From contig NZ_ARXS01000005.1 of the NCBI RefSeq assembly GCF_025532145.1, forward strand, positions 167,967 to 231,966: a DNA stretch of 64,000 bases. The letters run 5' to 3'. Both the position numbers and the translations under genes were made by a program. The stretch's first letter is position 1, and each line of letters starts with the position of its first letter. This stretch comes from Alloalcanivorax balearicus MACL04 (lineage in GTDB: Bacteria > Pseudomonadota > Gammaproteobacteria > Pseudomonadales > Alcanivoracaceae). The notes beneath the pieces are model-generated. The model was given only the letters and a program-made list of their open reading frames with translations, did no database searches and was not told the origin of the DNA. Below, in pieces: positions 8,392 to 18,049 of this stretch.

Positions 8392-10113
8392 ATGAAACCA
8401 CGTTCGCCGTTTTTTGCCGCGATCCCGCCACTGATCGCCAGTTTCTTACTTGGCGGTTGCGCCAGTCCGGCCCCCCGGGTCGAGGCTCCCGCCGCCACCG
8501 CCGAGCCCACGCCCCCCACCCGGCCGATCGAGTACGATGGCACCGATATCGGTGATCTACTGGTGGCGGAAACCGCCGCCCAGCGCCAGGCGCTGGCTCT
8601 GACCCTGGATTACTATGCCCCAGTGGCGGAGCGTACCGGCGACCCCAGGGTGCTTGGCCAGGCCACCCAACTGGCCGCCTATCTCGGCCACTTCGAGCAG
8701 GCCCGGGCACTATCCAACCAATGGCTGCGGCATTCCCCGCAAGACCCTGACGCGCTGCGCCTGGCCGCTCTTGCCGATATCCAACTCGGTGACGGCGACG
8801 CCGCCGCGGCTCATGTGGACCAATTGGTGGCCCATCATGGCACCGAAGCCCTGGTACCGCTGGTGGCGGAGGCTCAGAACCTGGACCAACAGGGCAATCG
8901 GGAATTACTCCATGCCCTGTCCAGCCTGGCCGACCGCTACCCGGAACATGCCCCGCTGTGGTATGCGCGGGCCCTGGAGCGGCGTGAGCAAGGCGATCTG
9001 GAAGGGGCCATGGAGGCCACCGACAAAACCCTCAAGCTCAACCCGGATCATGACGAAGCACTGCTGCTCAAGGCCCAGCTCTGGCATGACATGGGCCAAC
9101 AAAAGCGCGCCCAGCGGCATCTGCGCAAGATCGTCAAAAAAGCACCGGAGCAACGCCGTTACCGCCTGGCCTATGTTCGTGTGCTGTTGGCCGATGGCGA
9201 GCACGAACGCGCCGAGGAGCAACTGGAGATTCTCGCCGCCCAGGACCCGGACGACCTGGATCTGCAGTATTCCCTGGCCCTGATGGCACTGGAGTCCGGC
9301 GCCGCCGAGGTGGCACAGGAGCGCCTCCAGGCCTTGCTGGATCAGGGTTACCGTCCGGATGAGGTGCGCATGCAGCTGGCCCAGGCGGCGGAACAGCAGG
9401 GCGTGCCAAGCCAGGCCATCGACCTTTATATGCAGGTGCAGGGCCCTCAGACCCTGCCCGCCCGGGTGCAGGCGGTACGGCTGATGTACGAACGCGGCCA
9501 GACCGCCAAGGGCCACGCCCTGATGACCAGTCTGGTGCAACAGCACCCGACCCACACTTCGCTGCTGTACGTCACCGAGGCGGAGATCCGCACCGATACC
9601 GGCGACGTGCCCGGGGCCATGGCCCTGCTGAATGAAGCCGTCGGCGAGCAACCCGATGATCCCGATCTGCTGTACGCCCGCGCCATGACCGCCACCTTGC
9701 TCAAGGATTGGGACCAGGCCACCGGTGATCTGCGCAAGGTGCTGGCGCTGAGTCCGGACAATACCGATGCTCTCAATGCCCTGGGCTACACCTGGGCGGA
9801 TCTGGGCATCAATCTGGATCAGGCCCACGACATGATCCGCCAGGCCCTGGAACAGGAGCCGGACCATCCTGCCATTCTCGACTCCATGGGCTGGGTGCTG
9901 TTCCGGCTGGGGCGCCCCCAACAGGCGCTGGATTATCTGCAGCGGGCCTACGCCCAGTTTCCGGACGCCGAGGTCGCCGCCCATCTCGGCGAGGTATTGT
10001 GGAATCTCGGTCAACGCAACGAAGCCCGCACAGTCTGGCGCGATGCCCTCGCCGACGACCCGGAGAGCGAACTGCTGCACGGCACCCTGCAACGTCTGGG
10101 AGTGTCGTTATGA
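8392..10113 (+). CDS. TPR-repeat lipoprotein
   Basis: The start is taken at the ATG at 8392, giving 573 residues and a lipoprotein signal with lipobox LLGGC (Cys23). After a short Pro/Ala-rich linker the whole protein is tetratricopeptide repeats, with typical A..L...P.....L..A units and many DPDDL/ALNALGY/DHPAILDSMGW-type signatures. The latter mark the conserved C-terminal TPR block. TPR scaffolds mediate protein-protein contacts; the partner is unknown. It corresponds in position to the TPR lipoprotein between hemA and lolB in Pseudomonas. It overlaps lolB by 4 bp, suggesting translational coupling and perhaps a role linked to the cell envelope. Confidence 0.88.
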   Translation: MKPRSPFFAAIPPLIASFLLGGCASPAPRVEAPAATAEPTPPTRPIEYDGTDIGDLLVAETAAQRQALALTLDYYAPVAERTGDPRVLGQATQLAAYLGHFEQARALSNQWLRHSPQDPDALRLAALADIQLGDGDAAAAHVDQLVAHHGTEALVPLVAEAQNLDQQGNRELLHALSSLADRYPEHAPLWYARALERREQGDLEGAMEATDKTLKLNPDHDEALLLKAQLWHDMGQQKRAQRHLRKIVKKAPEQRRYRLAYVRVLLADGEHERAEEQLEILAAQDPDDLDLQYSLALMALESGAAEVAQERLQALLDQGYRPDEVRMQLAQAAEQQGVPSQAIDLYMQVQGPQTLPARVQAVRLMYERGQTAKGHALMTSLVQQHPTHTSLLYVTEAEIRTDTGDVPGAMALLNEAVGEQPDDPDLLYARAMTATLLKDWDQATGDLRKVLALSPDNTDALNALGYTWADLGINLDQAHDMIRQALEQEPDHPAILDSMGWVLFRLGRPQQALDYLQRAYAQFPDAEVAAHLGEVLWNLGQRNEARTVWRDALADDPESELLHGTLQRLGVSL

Positions 10114-10670
10114 TGCGCATCGCCGCCGTGGCACTGGCCTTGCTGCTGGCCGCCTGTCAGCAGCAGCCGGTCAGCACTGATTTCACCCGTCCCGACCAGA
10201 TCCTGAAGTGGCGCATGTCCGGCAAACTGGGCTACCGCACCGAAGCCGACGGCGGCTCCGCCACCTTCGACTGGCATCAAACGCCGCGCCAGGGCGAGAT
10301 CCAGTTTTCCGGCCCTCTGGGTTTCGGCAGCGCCGAACTGCGCTGGGACCCGGGGCTGGCCCATCTGCGCACCGCCAAGGGCGAATGGCAGGCCCGCACC
10401 CCCGGGGAGCTGGCCTGGCATCTGACCGGATTCTGGTTGCCAGTATCGGCGCTGGAGTACTGGAGCCGCGGTCTGGTCTGGCCGGGCGCGCCAGCGCAAA
10501 GCGACCGCGATCAAGCCGGCAATCTGATCACCCTGAATCAACTAGGCTGGCAACTGCAATTCGACCGTTATCAGCCGGTGGGCCGGGTCACCCTGCCCCA
10601 TCGCATCAAGGCGGAGCAGGACGGCAACCGGTTCACCTTGTTGATCCGCGACTGGCGCCCTCTGCCATGA
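10110..10670 (+). CDS. lolB: Outer-membrane lipoprotein receptor LolB
   Basis: The product has 186 residues from the ATG at 10110 (the ATG at 10113 is equally possible). LolB accepts lipoproteins from the periplasmic carrier LolA and inserts them in the outer membrane; it is itself a lipoprotein. The lipobox LLAAC places the lipidated Cys at residue 16. The mature part has the usual pattern: WRMSGKLGYR near the N-terminus, then GE-Q-FSGPLGFG, the LAWHLTGFWLPV segment, and a basic C-terminal strand. It overlaps the TPR gene upstream and ispE downstream by 4 bp each, forming a tight operon. Confidence 0.93.
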   Translation: MMRIAAVALALLLAACQQQPVSTDFTRPDQILKWRMSGKLGYRTEADGGSATFDWHQTPRQGEIQFSGPLGFGSAELRWDPGLAHLRTAKGEWQARTPGELAWHLTGFWLPVSALEYWSRGLVWPGAPAQSDRDQAGNLITLNQLGWQLQFDRYQPVGRVTLPHRIKAEQDGNRFTLLIRDWRPLP

Positions 10671-11548
10671 CCACCTTCGATCTGCCGGCTCCGGCCAAAC
10701 TGAATCTGTTTTTGCATATCACCGGACGCCGGGAGGACGGCTACCACGAGCTACAAACCCTGTTCGTGATGCTGGACCATGGCGATCGTCTCCACTTTGA
10801 ACCGCACTCTCATCTCGACCTCCAGTGTGACGATCCCGATTTGCCCTCCGATGACGACAATCTGGTACTGCGGGCCGCCCGGCTTCTGCAGGAGCACACC
10901 GGCTGCCGCCAGGGCGCGCGCCTGCGCTTGCAAAAACGACTGCCAACCGGGGGCGGGGTCGGCGGCGGCTCCTCCGACGCGGCCACCACCTTGTGCGGCC
11001 TGAACCTGCTTTGGGATCTGAACCTGGAAGAGGCGGAATTAATCGCCCTGGGGCTGAAACTGGGTGCCGATGTACCGGTGTTCGTGGCCGGCCACAGTGC
11101 CTGGGCGGAAGGCGTCGGCGAGCGCCTGACCCCGGTGTTCATACCCGAGGAATGGTTTCTGGTGGTGCATCCCGGCATTGCCGTTCCGACCGCTCGAATT
11201 TTCAGCGACAAGGAATTGACAAGGCACACACCCCCCATTACAGTACCGGCCTCGCTGGACAGGGGCTCCTTGGACAGTCTGCAAAACGACTGTGAAAGCG
11301 TGGCCAAACGGCACTTTCCGCCCATAGCGGAAGCCCTGGACTGGCTCCAGCGAGAAGCGGGCAACGCCCGCATGACCGGCACCGGCGCCTGCTGTTTCGC
11401 ACGCCTTGCCGGTGAGCAAGCAGCCCGGCAATTGCTGCCGAGGTTGCCACAGCACTGGACAGGTTTTGTGGCACGAAGCAAACAAATCTCCCCTCTCCGG
11501 GAGGCACTGGCAACGCTTCGGGCCAGACAGAATTCAGGAACGTCCTGA
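10667..11548 (+). CDS. ispE: 4-diphosphocytidyl-2-C-methyl-D-erythritol kinase
   Basis: The product has 293 residues from the ATG at 10667, overlapping the lolB stop (ATGA). The frame is open further upstream inside lolB but is not protein-like there. IspE phosphorylates CDP-methylerythritol in the non-mevalonate isoprenoid pathway. It is a GHMP-family kinase: APAKLNLFLHITGRR..GYH (8-27) binds substrate, and the ATP-binding glycine loop LPTGGGVGGGSSDAA is at 92-106. It precedes tRNA-Gln and prs, the arrangement known in Pseudomonas. Confidence 0.96.
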   Translation: MTTFDLPAPAKLNLFLHITGRREDGYHELQTLFVMLDHGDRLHFEPHSHLDLQCDDPDLPSDDDNLVLRAARLLQEHTGCRQGARLRLQKRLPTGGGVGGGSSDAATTLCGLNLLWDLNLEEAELIALGLKLGADVPVFVAGHSAWAEGVGERLTPVFIPEEWFLVVHPGIAVPTARIFSDKELTRHTPPITVPASLDRGSLDSLQNDCESVAKRHFPPIAEALDWLQREAGNARMTGTGACCFARLAGEQAARQLLPRLPQHWTGFVARSKQISPLREALATLRARQNSGTS

Positions 11549-11560
11549 GCAAGTTAGTGT

Positions 11561-11636
11561 TGGGGTATCGCCAAGTTGGTAAGGCAACGGGTTTTGATCC
11601 CGTCATTCCCAGGTTCGAGTCCTGGTACCCCAGCCA
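11561..11636 (+). tRNA. tRNA-Gln (TTG anticodon)
   Basis: The 76-nt sequence folds as a full cloverleaf. The acceptor stem TGGGGTA pairs with TACCCCA. The anticodon stem ACGGG/CCCGT encloses the loop TTTTGAT, with anticodon TTG at 11594-11596. The T-arm carries GGTTCGAGTCC. A discriminator G and an encoded CCA end it. It sits 12 bp after ispE and 51 bp before prs, a location conserved in Pseudomonas. Confidence 0.97.
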
Positions 11637-11687
11637 TCTTTCCTGTAGTACTTCAAAACGGTACTTTCAACATCCTAGGGGACGCCA

Positions 11688-12647
11688 GTGTCCAAACTCG
11701 TCATCTTTTCCGGTAACGCCAACCCGGTTCTGGCCGACGCCATGGCCAGACACCTTAGCCTTCCCCTGGGTGATGCCGAAGTCGGCACCTTCAGCGACGG
11801 CGAAGTCGCGGTGGACATCCAGGAGAATGTGCGCGGCAAGGACGTGTTCATCGTCCAGTCCACCTGCAACCCCACCAATAACAACCTGATGGAAGTGCTG
11901 GTGATGGCGGATGCATTGCGCCGCTCCTCCGCTGGCCGCATCACCGCCGTCATGCCCTACTTCGGCTATGCCCGTCAGGACCGCCGGGTGCGCTCCGCGC
12001 GGGTACCGATCACCGCCAAGGTGGTGGCCGACATGATCACCGCGGTGGGCATTGACCGGGTGGTGACGGTGGATCTGCACGCCGATCAGATTCAAGGGTT
12101 CTTCGATATTCCGGTGGACAACGTCTACGCCACACCGCTGTTCGTGGCCGATATCGAGCGCCAGAAGTACGACGACGCCATGGTGGTGAGCCCGGACGTG
12201 GGCGGTGTGGTTCGCGCCCGTGCCCTGGCCAAGCAGCTCAATGACCTGGATCTGGCGATCATCGACAAGCGTCGCCCGAAAGCCAATGAATCCCAGGTCA
12301 TGCACATCATCGGTGAAGTCGAAGGCCGCACCTGCATCCTGGTGGACGATATCGTCGATACCGCCGGCACCCTGTGCAAGGCGGCCCAGGCCTTGAAAGA
12401 CCACGGCGCCGCCAAGGTCTACGCCTACTGCACCCACGCGGTACTGTCCGGTCCGGCCATCGACAATATCCGCAACAGCCCTCTGGATCAGTTGGTGGTC
12501 ACCGACAGTATCCCGCTGTCCCCGGAAGGCGAAGCCTGCCCCAACATCCGCGTGCTCAGCCTGGCGCCGATCCTGGCTGAAACGGTACGCCGGGTGAACA
12601 ATGAGGAGTCTCTGTCCGCCATGTTCGACCGCCTGGAACTGGTGTGA
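11688..12647 (+). CDS. prs: Ribose-phosphate pyrophosphokinase
   Basis: The product has 319 residues and a GTG start at 11688; no better ATG exists near the conserved N-terminus ([12 protein letters not shown]). The enzyme makes PRPP from ribose-5-phosphate and ATP for purine, pyrimidine, NAD, His and Trp synthesis. The flexible loop and ATP-binding segment YARQDRR is at 94-100. The metal- and ribose-binding [12 protein letters not shown] is at 129-140, and the PRPP loop [12 protein letters not shown] at 218-229. It follows tRNA-Gln and precedes rplY. Confidence 0.97.
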   Translation: MSKLVIFSGNANPVLADAMARHLSLPLGDAEVGTFSDGEVAVDIQENVRGKDVFIVQSTCNPTNNNLMEVLVMADALRRSSAGRITAVMPYFGYARQDRRVRSARVPITAKVVADMITAVGIDRVVTVDLHADQIQGFFDIPVDNVYATPLFVADIERQKYDDAMVVSPDVGGVVRARALAKQLNDLDLAIIDKRRPKANESQVMHIIGEVEGRTCILVDDIVDTAGTLCKAAQALKDHGAAKVYAYCTHAVLSGPAIDNIRNSPLDQLVVTDSIPLSPEGEACPNIRVLSLAPILAETVRRVNNEESLSAMFDRLELV

Positions 12648-12698
12648 AGGCAGTCGACAGCGGAAAGACAAAAAGCAAAAACAGGTAATCTTTAGCCG

Positions 12699-12775
12699 CT
12701 GTGGGAGCTTGCTTGCAAGCGAATATTTCCAATCGTTCGAGTGAGCCCCATTCGCTTGCAAGCAAGCTCCCACAG
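12699..12775. repeat. REP/REPIN-like perfect 26-bp inverted repeat
   Basis: The arms at 12699-12724 and 12750-12775 are perfect inverse complements (CTGTGGGAGCTTGC... and its complement) with a 25-bp spacer. The outer ends (CTGTGGGA / TCCCACAG) and the inner GCGAA match those of the element at 4037-4105, so both belong to one family. It lies between prs and rplY, which are on the same strand. It could therefore also influence readthrough or message stability between them. Confidence 0.8.
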
Positions 12776-12920
12776 AAAGCGTATTGGCCGGGGCATCTGG
12801 CGTCCGGCGGCCTTTTCCGGCATAATCCGCCCCCTTCCGGCCCGTTGCCGGTTTTATTCGACTGATCCCTCCCGGTGCGCCTGGTCGCGGGGTGCCGTGG
12901 AGCTTTACTGGAGAACACTC

Positions 12921-13568
12921 ATGAGCAATGAGTTTGTACTGAACGCTGAAGCACGCAGCGACAAGGGGAAAGGTGCGAGCCGCCGCCTGCGTCGTCTGCA
13001 AGACCGGGTTCCCGCCGTTCTCTACGGTGGTACCGCCGAGCCCACCATGTTGTCCCTGGAAATGCGCGAGCTGCGCAAAGCCCTGGAAAACGAAGCCTTC
13101 TACAGCCACGTGCTGACCCTGCAACTGGAAGGCAAAGAGCACCAGGCGGTACTGCGTGATCTGCAGCGCCATCCGTCCAGCGGCTTCCCGATCCACGCTG
13201 ACTTTCTGCGCGTGGACACCAGCCATGCCATCACCATGACCGTTCCGCTGCACTTCATTAACGAAGAAACCAGCGTCGGCGTGAAGAAGGAAGGCGGTGA
13301 AATCCACCATAATGTGTCCGAGGTTCAGGTCAGCTGTCTGCCGCAGGACCTGCCGGAATTCATCGAAGTGGACATGGCCGACGTCGCACTGGAGCAGGTG
13401 GTTCACCTGTCCGATCTGGTGCTGCCGAAAGGCGTGACCCTGGTCGAGCTGAGCCACGGCGAGAGCCACGACCAGCCGGTAGCCGCGGTGCACAAACCGA
13501 AAGTGCGTGGCGGTAGCGACGACGCCGAAGAAGGCGGCGAGGCGGAAGAAGGCGAAGGCCAGGAATAA
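12921..13568 (+). CDS. rplY: 50S ribosomal protein L25/general stress protein Ctc
   Basis: The product has 215 residues from the ATG at 12921, preceded by TGGAGAA; the upstream open frame is not protein-like. This is the long Ctc form: an N-terminal 5S-rRNA-binding L25 domain (~1-95, with [16 protein letters not shown] and the VPAVLYGG segment), then the TL5-type beta domain (~100-190). An acidic Asp/Glu/Gly tail ends it. It binds 5S rRNA in the large subunit. A strong terminator follows at 13584-13610, so pth is likely expressed separately or by readthrough. Confidence 0.95.
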   Translation: MSNEFVLNAEARSDKGKGASRRLRRLQDRVPAVLYGGTAEPTMLSLEMRELRKALENEAFYSHVLTLQLEGKEHQAVLRDLQRHPSSGFPIHADFLRVDTSHAITMTVPLHFINEETSVGVKKEGGEIHHNVSEVQVSCLPQDLPEFIEVDMADVALEQVVHLSDLVLPKGVTLVELSHGESHDQPVAAVHKPKVRGGSDDAEEGGEAEEGEGQE

Positions 13569-13583
13569 TCGGCCCGAGACGAA

Positions 13584-13610
13584 ACGGGGGCCTCGGCCCC
13601 CGTTTTTTTT
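13584..13610 (+). terminator. Rho-independent terminator after rplY
   Basis: The GC-rich hairpin CGGGGGCC-TC-GGCCCCCG is followed directly by eight Ts. It starts 16 bp after the rplY stop and ends 18 bp before pth. Confidence 0.9.
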
Positions 13611-13627
13611 GATTCCAGGATAAGGAA

Positions 13628-14212
13628 ATGGCACAGGTTCAACTGATCGTCGGCCTCGGCAACCCGGGGCAGGAATACGAGCAGACCCGCCACAACGCTG
13701 GCGTCTGGTACGTGGACGCGCTGGCCCGTGCCCATGGGGTTCACCTCAACGAGGAGAAGAAGTACTTCGGCGTCACCGGTACTTTTACCTTCGAGGGCGA
13801 AACCATCCGCCTGCTGGTCCCCACCACCTTCATGAACCGCAGCGGCCAATCCACCTCCGCCCTGGCCAACTTCTTCAAGATCCCCACCGAGCAAATCCTG
13901 GTCGCCCATGATGAACTGGATCTGCCGCCCGGCACCGCCCGGTTCAAGCAAGGCGGCGGGCACGGCGGCCACAATGGCCTCAAGGACATCATCAGCCGCC
14001 ACGGCAACAACCGGAACTTTTACCGGCTGCGCATCGGCATCGGCCACCCGGGCAGCGCCCAGCTGGTCACGCCCCATGTGCTTAACAAGCCGTCCACCGC
14101 CGACCGTACGCTTATTGAACACGCCATCGACGAAGCGGTGCGTTATACCCCCGATTTGCTGCGCGGCGATCTGAACAGCGCCATGAACCACCTGAACGGC
14201 TTTCGCGCCTGA
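13628..14212 (+). CDS. pth: Peptidyl-tRNA hydrolase
   Basis: The product has 194 residues. It releases tRNA from prematurely dropped peptidyl-tRNA. The family N-terminus [19 protein letters not shown] includes the catalytic His22. The PTTFMNRSG motif, the DELDLPPG segment with the catalytic Asp, and [10 protein letters not shown] are all present. The length is normal. An AAGGAA ribosome site precedes the ATG. It lies between rplY and ychF as in Pseudomonas, with a GST gene inserted in between on the other strand. Confidence 0.97.
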   Translation: MAQVQLIVGLGNPGQEYEQTRHNAGVWYVDALARAHGVHLNEEKKYFGVTGTFTFEGETIRLLVPTTFMNRSGQSTSALANFFKIPTEQILVAHDELDLPPGTARFKQGGGHGGHNGLKDIISRHGNNRNFYRLRIGIGHPGSAQLVTPHVLNKPSTADRTLIEHAIDEAVRYTPDLLRGDLNSAMNHLNGFRA

Positions 14213-14233
14213 CCTCCGGATCCACGCCCCGCA

Positions 14234-14974
14234 CTATCTATCACGCAGGTAACGTTCCTTCACCCATTGCCCGGCAGGGCGTTCACGGACCAACCGGAAC
14301 TGATGCCGGACCGGCTCCGGCAAGCTGGAAACCTCGATCCCTTCCCAAGGGGTACCGGCAATTCCCATCATCGGCGCCAGCAGACTGGCGGCGGTAATGT
14401 CCGCCAGCGTCAGACGATCCCCCACCAGATAGTCTCCCCCGTTTTGTACCAGCAGCGTCTCCACCAGGGTCAGACCGTCCTCCACCCGCTCACCGGCATA
14501 AACCACCGATTTCGGATTGATGGCGTATTTGCGGCGGATGGCTTCACGCAATGGCGGCGCCAGCAATCGTGTCAGCCAGGGGGCCATTCCCGCCGGTGCC
14601 AGCAGTAACTCCATGGTTTCCGGGCGATCCAGCACATGCCCGTACATCCAGGTTCGCAGATGGACACCCAGGCGATCGAACTGCTGCTCCAGTTCAATGA
14701 CCCGGTGACGCGAAGCCGCATCCTCGGGAATCAGGGAGCGCTCGGGATAGTACTTCTCCAGGTAATAGGCGATTTTGGTGGAATCCCCCACCTTGCGATC
14801 ACCGTCGCGCAACACCGGCACGGTACCGATCCGGGCCAGCCAGCGGGTCCGTGGCCAGTGCGCCCCGGGCAGCAGGTCACGGGTCTCGTAGGCCAGTCCC
14901 TTATGCTCCAATTGCCAACGGCTTTTCTCGCAGTAATGGGAAATGGGAAACTGGTAAAGGATACGCATGATCAT
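14234..14974 (-). CDS. Glutathione S-transferase family protein
   Basis: The product has 246 residues with ATG at 14974 (AAGAG upstream); the ATG at 14968 is an alternative. The N-terminal thioredoxin-like domain (MRILYQFPISHYCEKSRW) has the Cys of the S-x-Y-C motif and the TVPVLRDGDRKVGDSTKIA stretch that holds the cis-Pro and the glutathione-binding Asp-Ser. The C-terminal helical domain carries LTLADITAASLLAP, the usual capping motif. Substrate is unknown. It lies alone between pth and ychF on the opposite strand, an insertion in an otherwise conserved block. Confidence 0.85.
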   Translation of the reverse strand: MIMRILYQFPISHYCEKSRWQLEHKGLAYETRDLLPGAHWPRTRWLARIGTVPVLRDGDRKVGDSTKIAYYLEKYYPERSLIPEDAASRHRVIELEQQFDRLGVHLRTWMYGHVLDRPETMELLLAPAGMAPWLTRLLAPPLREAIRRKYAINPKSVVYAGERVEDGLTLVETLLVQNGGDYLVGDRLTLADITAASLLAPMMGIAGTPWEGIEVSSLPEPVRHQFRLVRERPAGQWVKERYLRDR

Positions 14975-15133
14975 CAGACTCTTGGTTTTCTGACCGACCA
15001 GTCTAGCGGCGCCTCATAGCCGCCCTCCCGGCGCCAGCGCCTGGCCGCCCCGGCTCCCTGGCAACCCGCCGGGACGGTCGCTTTTTGCCGACGGCTTGAG
15101 TAGCATTGCGCCCTCGAACGTGGAGGTATGGCT

Positions 15134-16225
15134 ATGGGTATTCAGTGCGGCATCGTGGGACTCCCCAACGTGGGCAAGTCCACTCTTTTCAACGCCTTGA
15201 CCAAGGCGGGCATCGACGCCGAAAACTTCCCTTTTTGCACCATCGAGCCGAACACCGGCGTGGTGCCCATCCCTGATCCACGGCAGGATAAGCTGGCCGC
15301 CATCGTCAACCCGGAACGGGTGCTGCCGGCCACCATGGAATTCGTCGACATCGCCGGCCTGGTGGCCGGCGCCTCCAAGGGCGAAGGCCTGGGTAATCAG
15401 TTCCTGGCCAACATTCGCGAAACCGACGCCATCGCCCATGTGGTCCGCTGCTTCGATGACGAAAACGTGATCCACGTGTCCGGCAAGGTGTCGCCACTGG
15501 ACGACATCGCCGTCATCAATACTGAACTGGCGCTGGCCGATCTGGACACCGTGGAACGCGCCCATCAACGCGCTACCAAGGCCGCCAAAGGCCAGAACAA
15601 GGAAGCTCAGGCACTGTTGCCGGTACTGGACAAGGTGCTGCCGATGTTGAACGAAGGCGAACCAGCCCGGGCCGTCGAACTGAGCGACGACGAACGCAAG
15701 CAACTGCGCAGTCTCAACCTGCTCACCCTCAAACCCACCATGTACATCGCCAACGTGGACGAGGACGGCTTCGACAATAACCCGCTGTTGGACGCGGTGC
15801 GGGAACTGGCGGAAAAGGAAAACGCGTCGGTAGTGCCAATCTGCGCCAAAATCGAAGCGGAAATCGCCGAGTTGGACGATGACGAAAAAGCCGATTTCCT
15901 GGCGGACCTGGGCATGGAAGAGCCTGGCCTGAACCGGGTGATCCGCGCCGGCTACACCCTGCTCGGCCTGCACACCTATTTCACCGCCGGCAAAAAGGAA
16001 GTACGCGCTTGGACCGTCAAGGTCGGCGCCACCGCCCCGCAAGCCGCCGGCGTCATCCACACCGACTTCGAAAAAGGCTTTATCCGCGCCGAGGTCACCG
16101 CCTACGACGACTATGTCGCCTACAACGGCGAACAAGGCGCCAAGGACGCCGGCAAGTGGCGCCTGGAAGGCAAGGAGTACGTGGTCAAGGATGGCGACGT
16201 GGTGCACTTCCGCTTCAACGTCTGA
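15134..16225 (+). CDS. ychF: Redox-regulated ATPase YchF (OLA1 family)
   Basis: The product has 363 residues, the same length as the E. coli protein. The ATG at 15134 is chosen because GGAGG at 15122-15126 has proper spacing to it; the upstream ATG at 15128 lies almost on the ribosome site. It is an Obg-type P-loop protein that prefers ATP and binds the ribosome. G1 is GLPNVGKST (9-17), the [14 protein letters not shown] switch II is clear, and the C-terminal TGS domain runs from ~275 ([17 protein letters not shown]) to the end. Confidence 0.96.
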   Translation: MGIQCGIVGLPNVGKSTLFNALTKAGIDAENFPFCTIEPNTGVVPIPDPRQDKLAAIVNPERVLPATMEFVDIAGLVAGASKGEGLGNQFLANIRETDAIAHVVRCFDDENVIHVSGKVSPLDDIAVINTELALADLDTVERAHQRATKAAKGQNKEAQALLPVLDKVLPMLNEGEPARAVELSDDERKQLRSLNLLTLKPTMYIANVDEDGFDNNPLLDAVRELAEKENASVVPICAKIEAEIAELDDDEKADFLADLGMEEPGLNRVIRAGYTLLGLHTYFTAGKKEVRAWTVKVGATAPQAAGVIHTDFEKGFIRAEVTAYDDYVAYNGEQGAKDAGKWRLEGKEYVVKDGDVVHFRFNV

Positions 16226-16418
16226 TCCTGCTTGCTCCGCGCCACAGGCGACCAGGACCAGCCCGCCCGTCAGGCGGAAACCGCCCCGCCGGTTTCCGCC
16301 CATGAACCTTTCAGCCCACCTTCAATCAGACAGCAGCCTGCTTACGGATAGACACCGTTTAACTTTCAATGGGACGGCGCCATACTGCCTTTCCTGAATA
16401 CGGATAAGAGGGCTATCG

Positions 16419-17039
16419 GTGCCAGGTGGGAAGATCGCGGTTGCCGGTTTGCTGCTCGCCGCCGGCGAGGCCCGCCGCATGGGATCAGGCGGACAACATA
16501 AACTGTTGGCCGAATTCGACGGCTGTGCGCTGGTAAGACGATCAGCGCAAACCCTGTTGTCGTCCCGCCTTTGCCCGGTCATCGTCGTCACCGGACATCG
16601 ATACCGGCAAATCGAAGCCGAACTGCAAGGGCTCGAAGTGGAAGCGCTCCTCAACCCCGCCTACACCACTGGCATGGGGAGCTCGCTTGCCTGTGGGTTT
16701 TCCCACCAGGCGATCGCGGAAGCGGACGGCACTCTGGTGATGCTGGCTGATATGCCGGCGATCAACCCGGATCACATCGACCGGCTGGTCCGGACCTTCC
16801 GCCAGCACGGCGGCAATGTGATCGTGCGCGCAAGCTGCAACGGACAAAGGGGCAATCCCGTTATCATTCCCAAGGCCCTTTATGGCGCCATGCGGCACCT
16901 GTCCGGCGATAGCGGAGCGCGGTCATTGGTCGAGCGGTCGGAGCTGCCGATCGTCGACGTGGAAACCGGTCCCGCCGCGCTTCTCGACGTCGACACGCCA
17001 GAAGCGGTCATCCGGGCAGGCGGCGTACTGAAAAACTGA
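16419..17039 (+). CDS. mocA: Molybdenum cofactor nucleotidyltransferase (MocA/MobA-like)
   Basis: The product has 206 residues with a GTG start at 16419; AGAGGG lies upstream. The N-terminal nucleotide-binding signature LLAAGEARRMG..QHKLL, the VVTGHR strand, the NPAYTTGMGSSLACG loop and the metal-binding LADMPAI are typical of MocA. MocA adds CMP to molybdopterin to make the cytosine dinucleotide cofactor. That is the form used by the iorA-iorB type hydroxylase encoded 1 kb away. It runs tail-to-tail with the xdhC-like gene. MobA (GMP transfer) is less likely given this context. Confidence 0.8.
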   Translation: MPGGKIAVAGLLLAAGEARRMGSGGQHKLLAEFDGCALVRRSAQTLLSSRLCPVIVVTGHRYRQIEAELQGLEVEALLNPAYTTGMGSSLACGFSHQAIAEADGTLVMLADMPAINPDHIDRLVRTFRQHGGNVIVRASCNGQRGNPVIIPKALYGAMRHLSGDSGARSLVERSELPIVDVETGPAALLDVDTPEAVIRAGGVLKN

Positions 17040-17077
17040 CCGCCGCCAGCGCCTGGCACGATCAACCTTACCGATAT

Positions 17078-18049
17078 TCAGACGAAGGTCGCCAAGCGTG
17101 TCGCGGCGACATCGGCGAGCACCGAAATGGCCAGGGAAGACGCCTCTCTTGCCGGCCCGAACAGGCCAATCGGCGCCTTGATCCGGGCCAGTTCCTCATC
17201 ACTGAAACCCAGGCCGCGCAAACGTTCGATACGTTTGCGATGGGTTCGGGTACTGCCCAGGGCGCCGAGGTAAAAGCCCGGAGCCTTCAGCGCCTTTTCC
17301 AGGAACGGCAGTTCCGCGTCCAGATCGTGATGCAGAAGCACAATGGCGCTATAGGCATCAGCCACCCCGTCCAGCCCTTCCGCGGCCCGGGAGGGGTCGA
17401 GAACGACGGCATCATAGCCCGAGCATTCCGCCAGCAGGGCAACGCGTTCCGCTTCGATGCCGCGCCCCGATATCACCACGCGCGTCGCCGGACGATAGAC
17501 CGAAACAAAGGTGTCGCCGTGCCAGCCCGCCTGTTCGGGCGGCGCCACACAGCTCAACGATTGCTGTTGTGGTGCGTAAGCCAGCCCGGCCGGGCAACGC
17601 TTGCCGAGACACTCGACAACCTGATCGATGGCGTCGATGTCTCTGAGCACATGAATGGCGACGGTGATGCCGCCTCCGCAGGGCAAAACGATGTCAAAAA
17701 ATGGCGAGCCCTCGCCGTAGAGCACGGACCGATCACCACCCTCGGATATGGCAAGAAGCGCCTCGGCCGCGACGGCCGCTTCCACACAGCCACCAGAAAC
17801 GAAGCCGGCGAATTCGCCCTCCTCGGTGACCACAACCTGCGAGCCAAGCGCGCGCGCCGCGCCTCCCCTTATGCCAACGAGCATGGCGATCGCCACACCG
17901 CCTCCGCGGAAACCGGCCCGCGCGAATTTCAGCAGTTCCAGCGGATCATCGGTCCGCAGCGTTCGGACCGGCGATGTGTTGACCCAGTGGCTTTCCTTCA
18001 AGACCGGCTCCGAAACAGATCCATCCGTGGCCCGGCTTGCGACATTCAA
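17078..18049 (-). CDS. XdhC-family molybdenum cofactor insertion protein
   Basis: XdhC-family proteins bind the matured cofactor and load it in molybdenum hydroxylases. The N-terminal XdhC/CoxI domain shows LLKFARAGFRGGGVAIAMLV and the GGCVEAAV motif with its conserved Cys. The C-terminal Rossmann domain has RVVISGRGIEAERVALLAE and ends with the family pattern GLFGPAREASSLAISVLAD. I place the start at the TTG at 18049, which overlaps the iorB stop (TTGA). The TTG at 18001 (GGAG upstream) and an ATG at 18112 inside iorB are alternatives. It is the third gene of an iorA-iorB-xdhC operon. Confidence 0.82.
   Translation of the reverse strand: MNVASRATDGSVSEPVLKESHWVNTSPVRTLRTDDPLELLKFARAGFRGGGVAIAMLVGIRGGAARALGSQVVVTEEGEFAGFVSGGCVEAAVAAEALLAISEGGDRSVLYGEGSPFFDIVLPCGGGITVAIHVLRDIDAIDQVVECLGKRCPAGLAYAPQQQSLSCVAPPEQAGWHGDTFVSVYRPATRVVISGRGIEAERVALLAECSGYDAVVLDPSRAAEGLDGVADAYSAIVLLHHDLDAELPFLEKALKAPGFYLGALGSTRTHRKRIERLRGLGFSDEELARIKAPIGLFGPAREASSLAISVLADVAATRLATFV

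Noticed and set aside
8905..10092. A 395-codon minus-strand frame inside the TPR gene
   Set aside because: It is antisense to a well-formed TPR lipoprotein and made of Gly/Gln/His repeats that follow the TPR periodicity.
11667..13634. A 655-codon minus-strand frame opposite prs and rplY
   Set aside because: It is the mirror of two conserved genes and crosses the REP-like repeat; no domain is recognisable.
15014..16303. A 429-codon minus-strand frame opposite ychF
   Set aside because: It is antisense to ychF, which has all G motifs and the exact family length.
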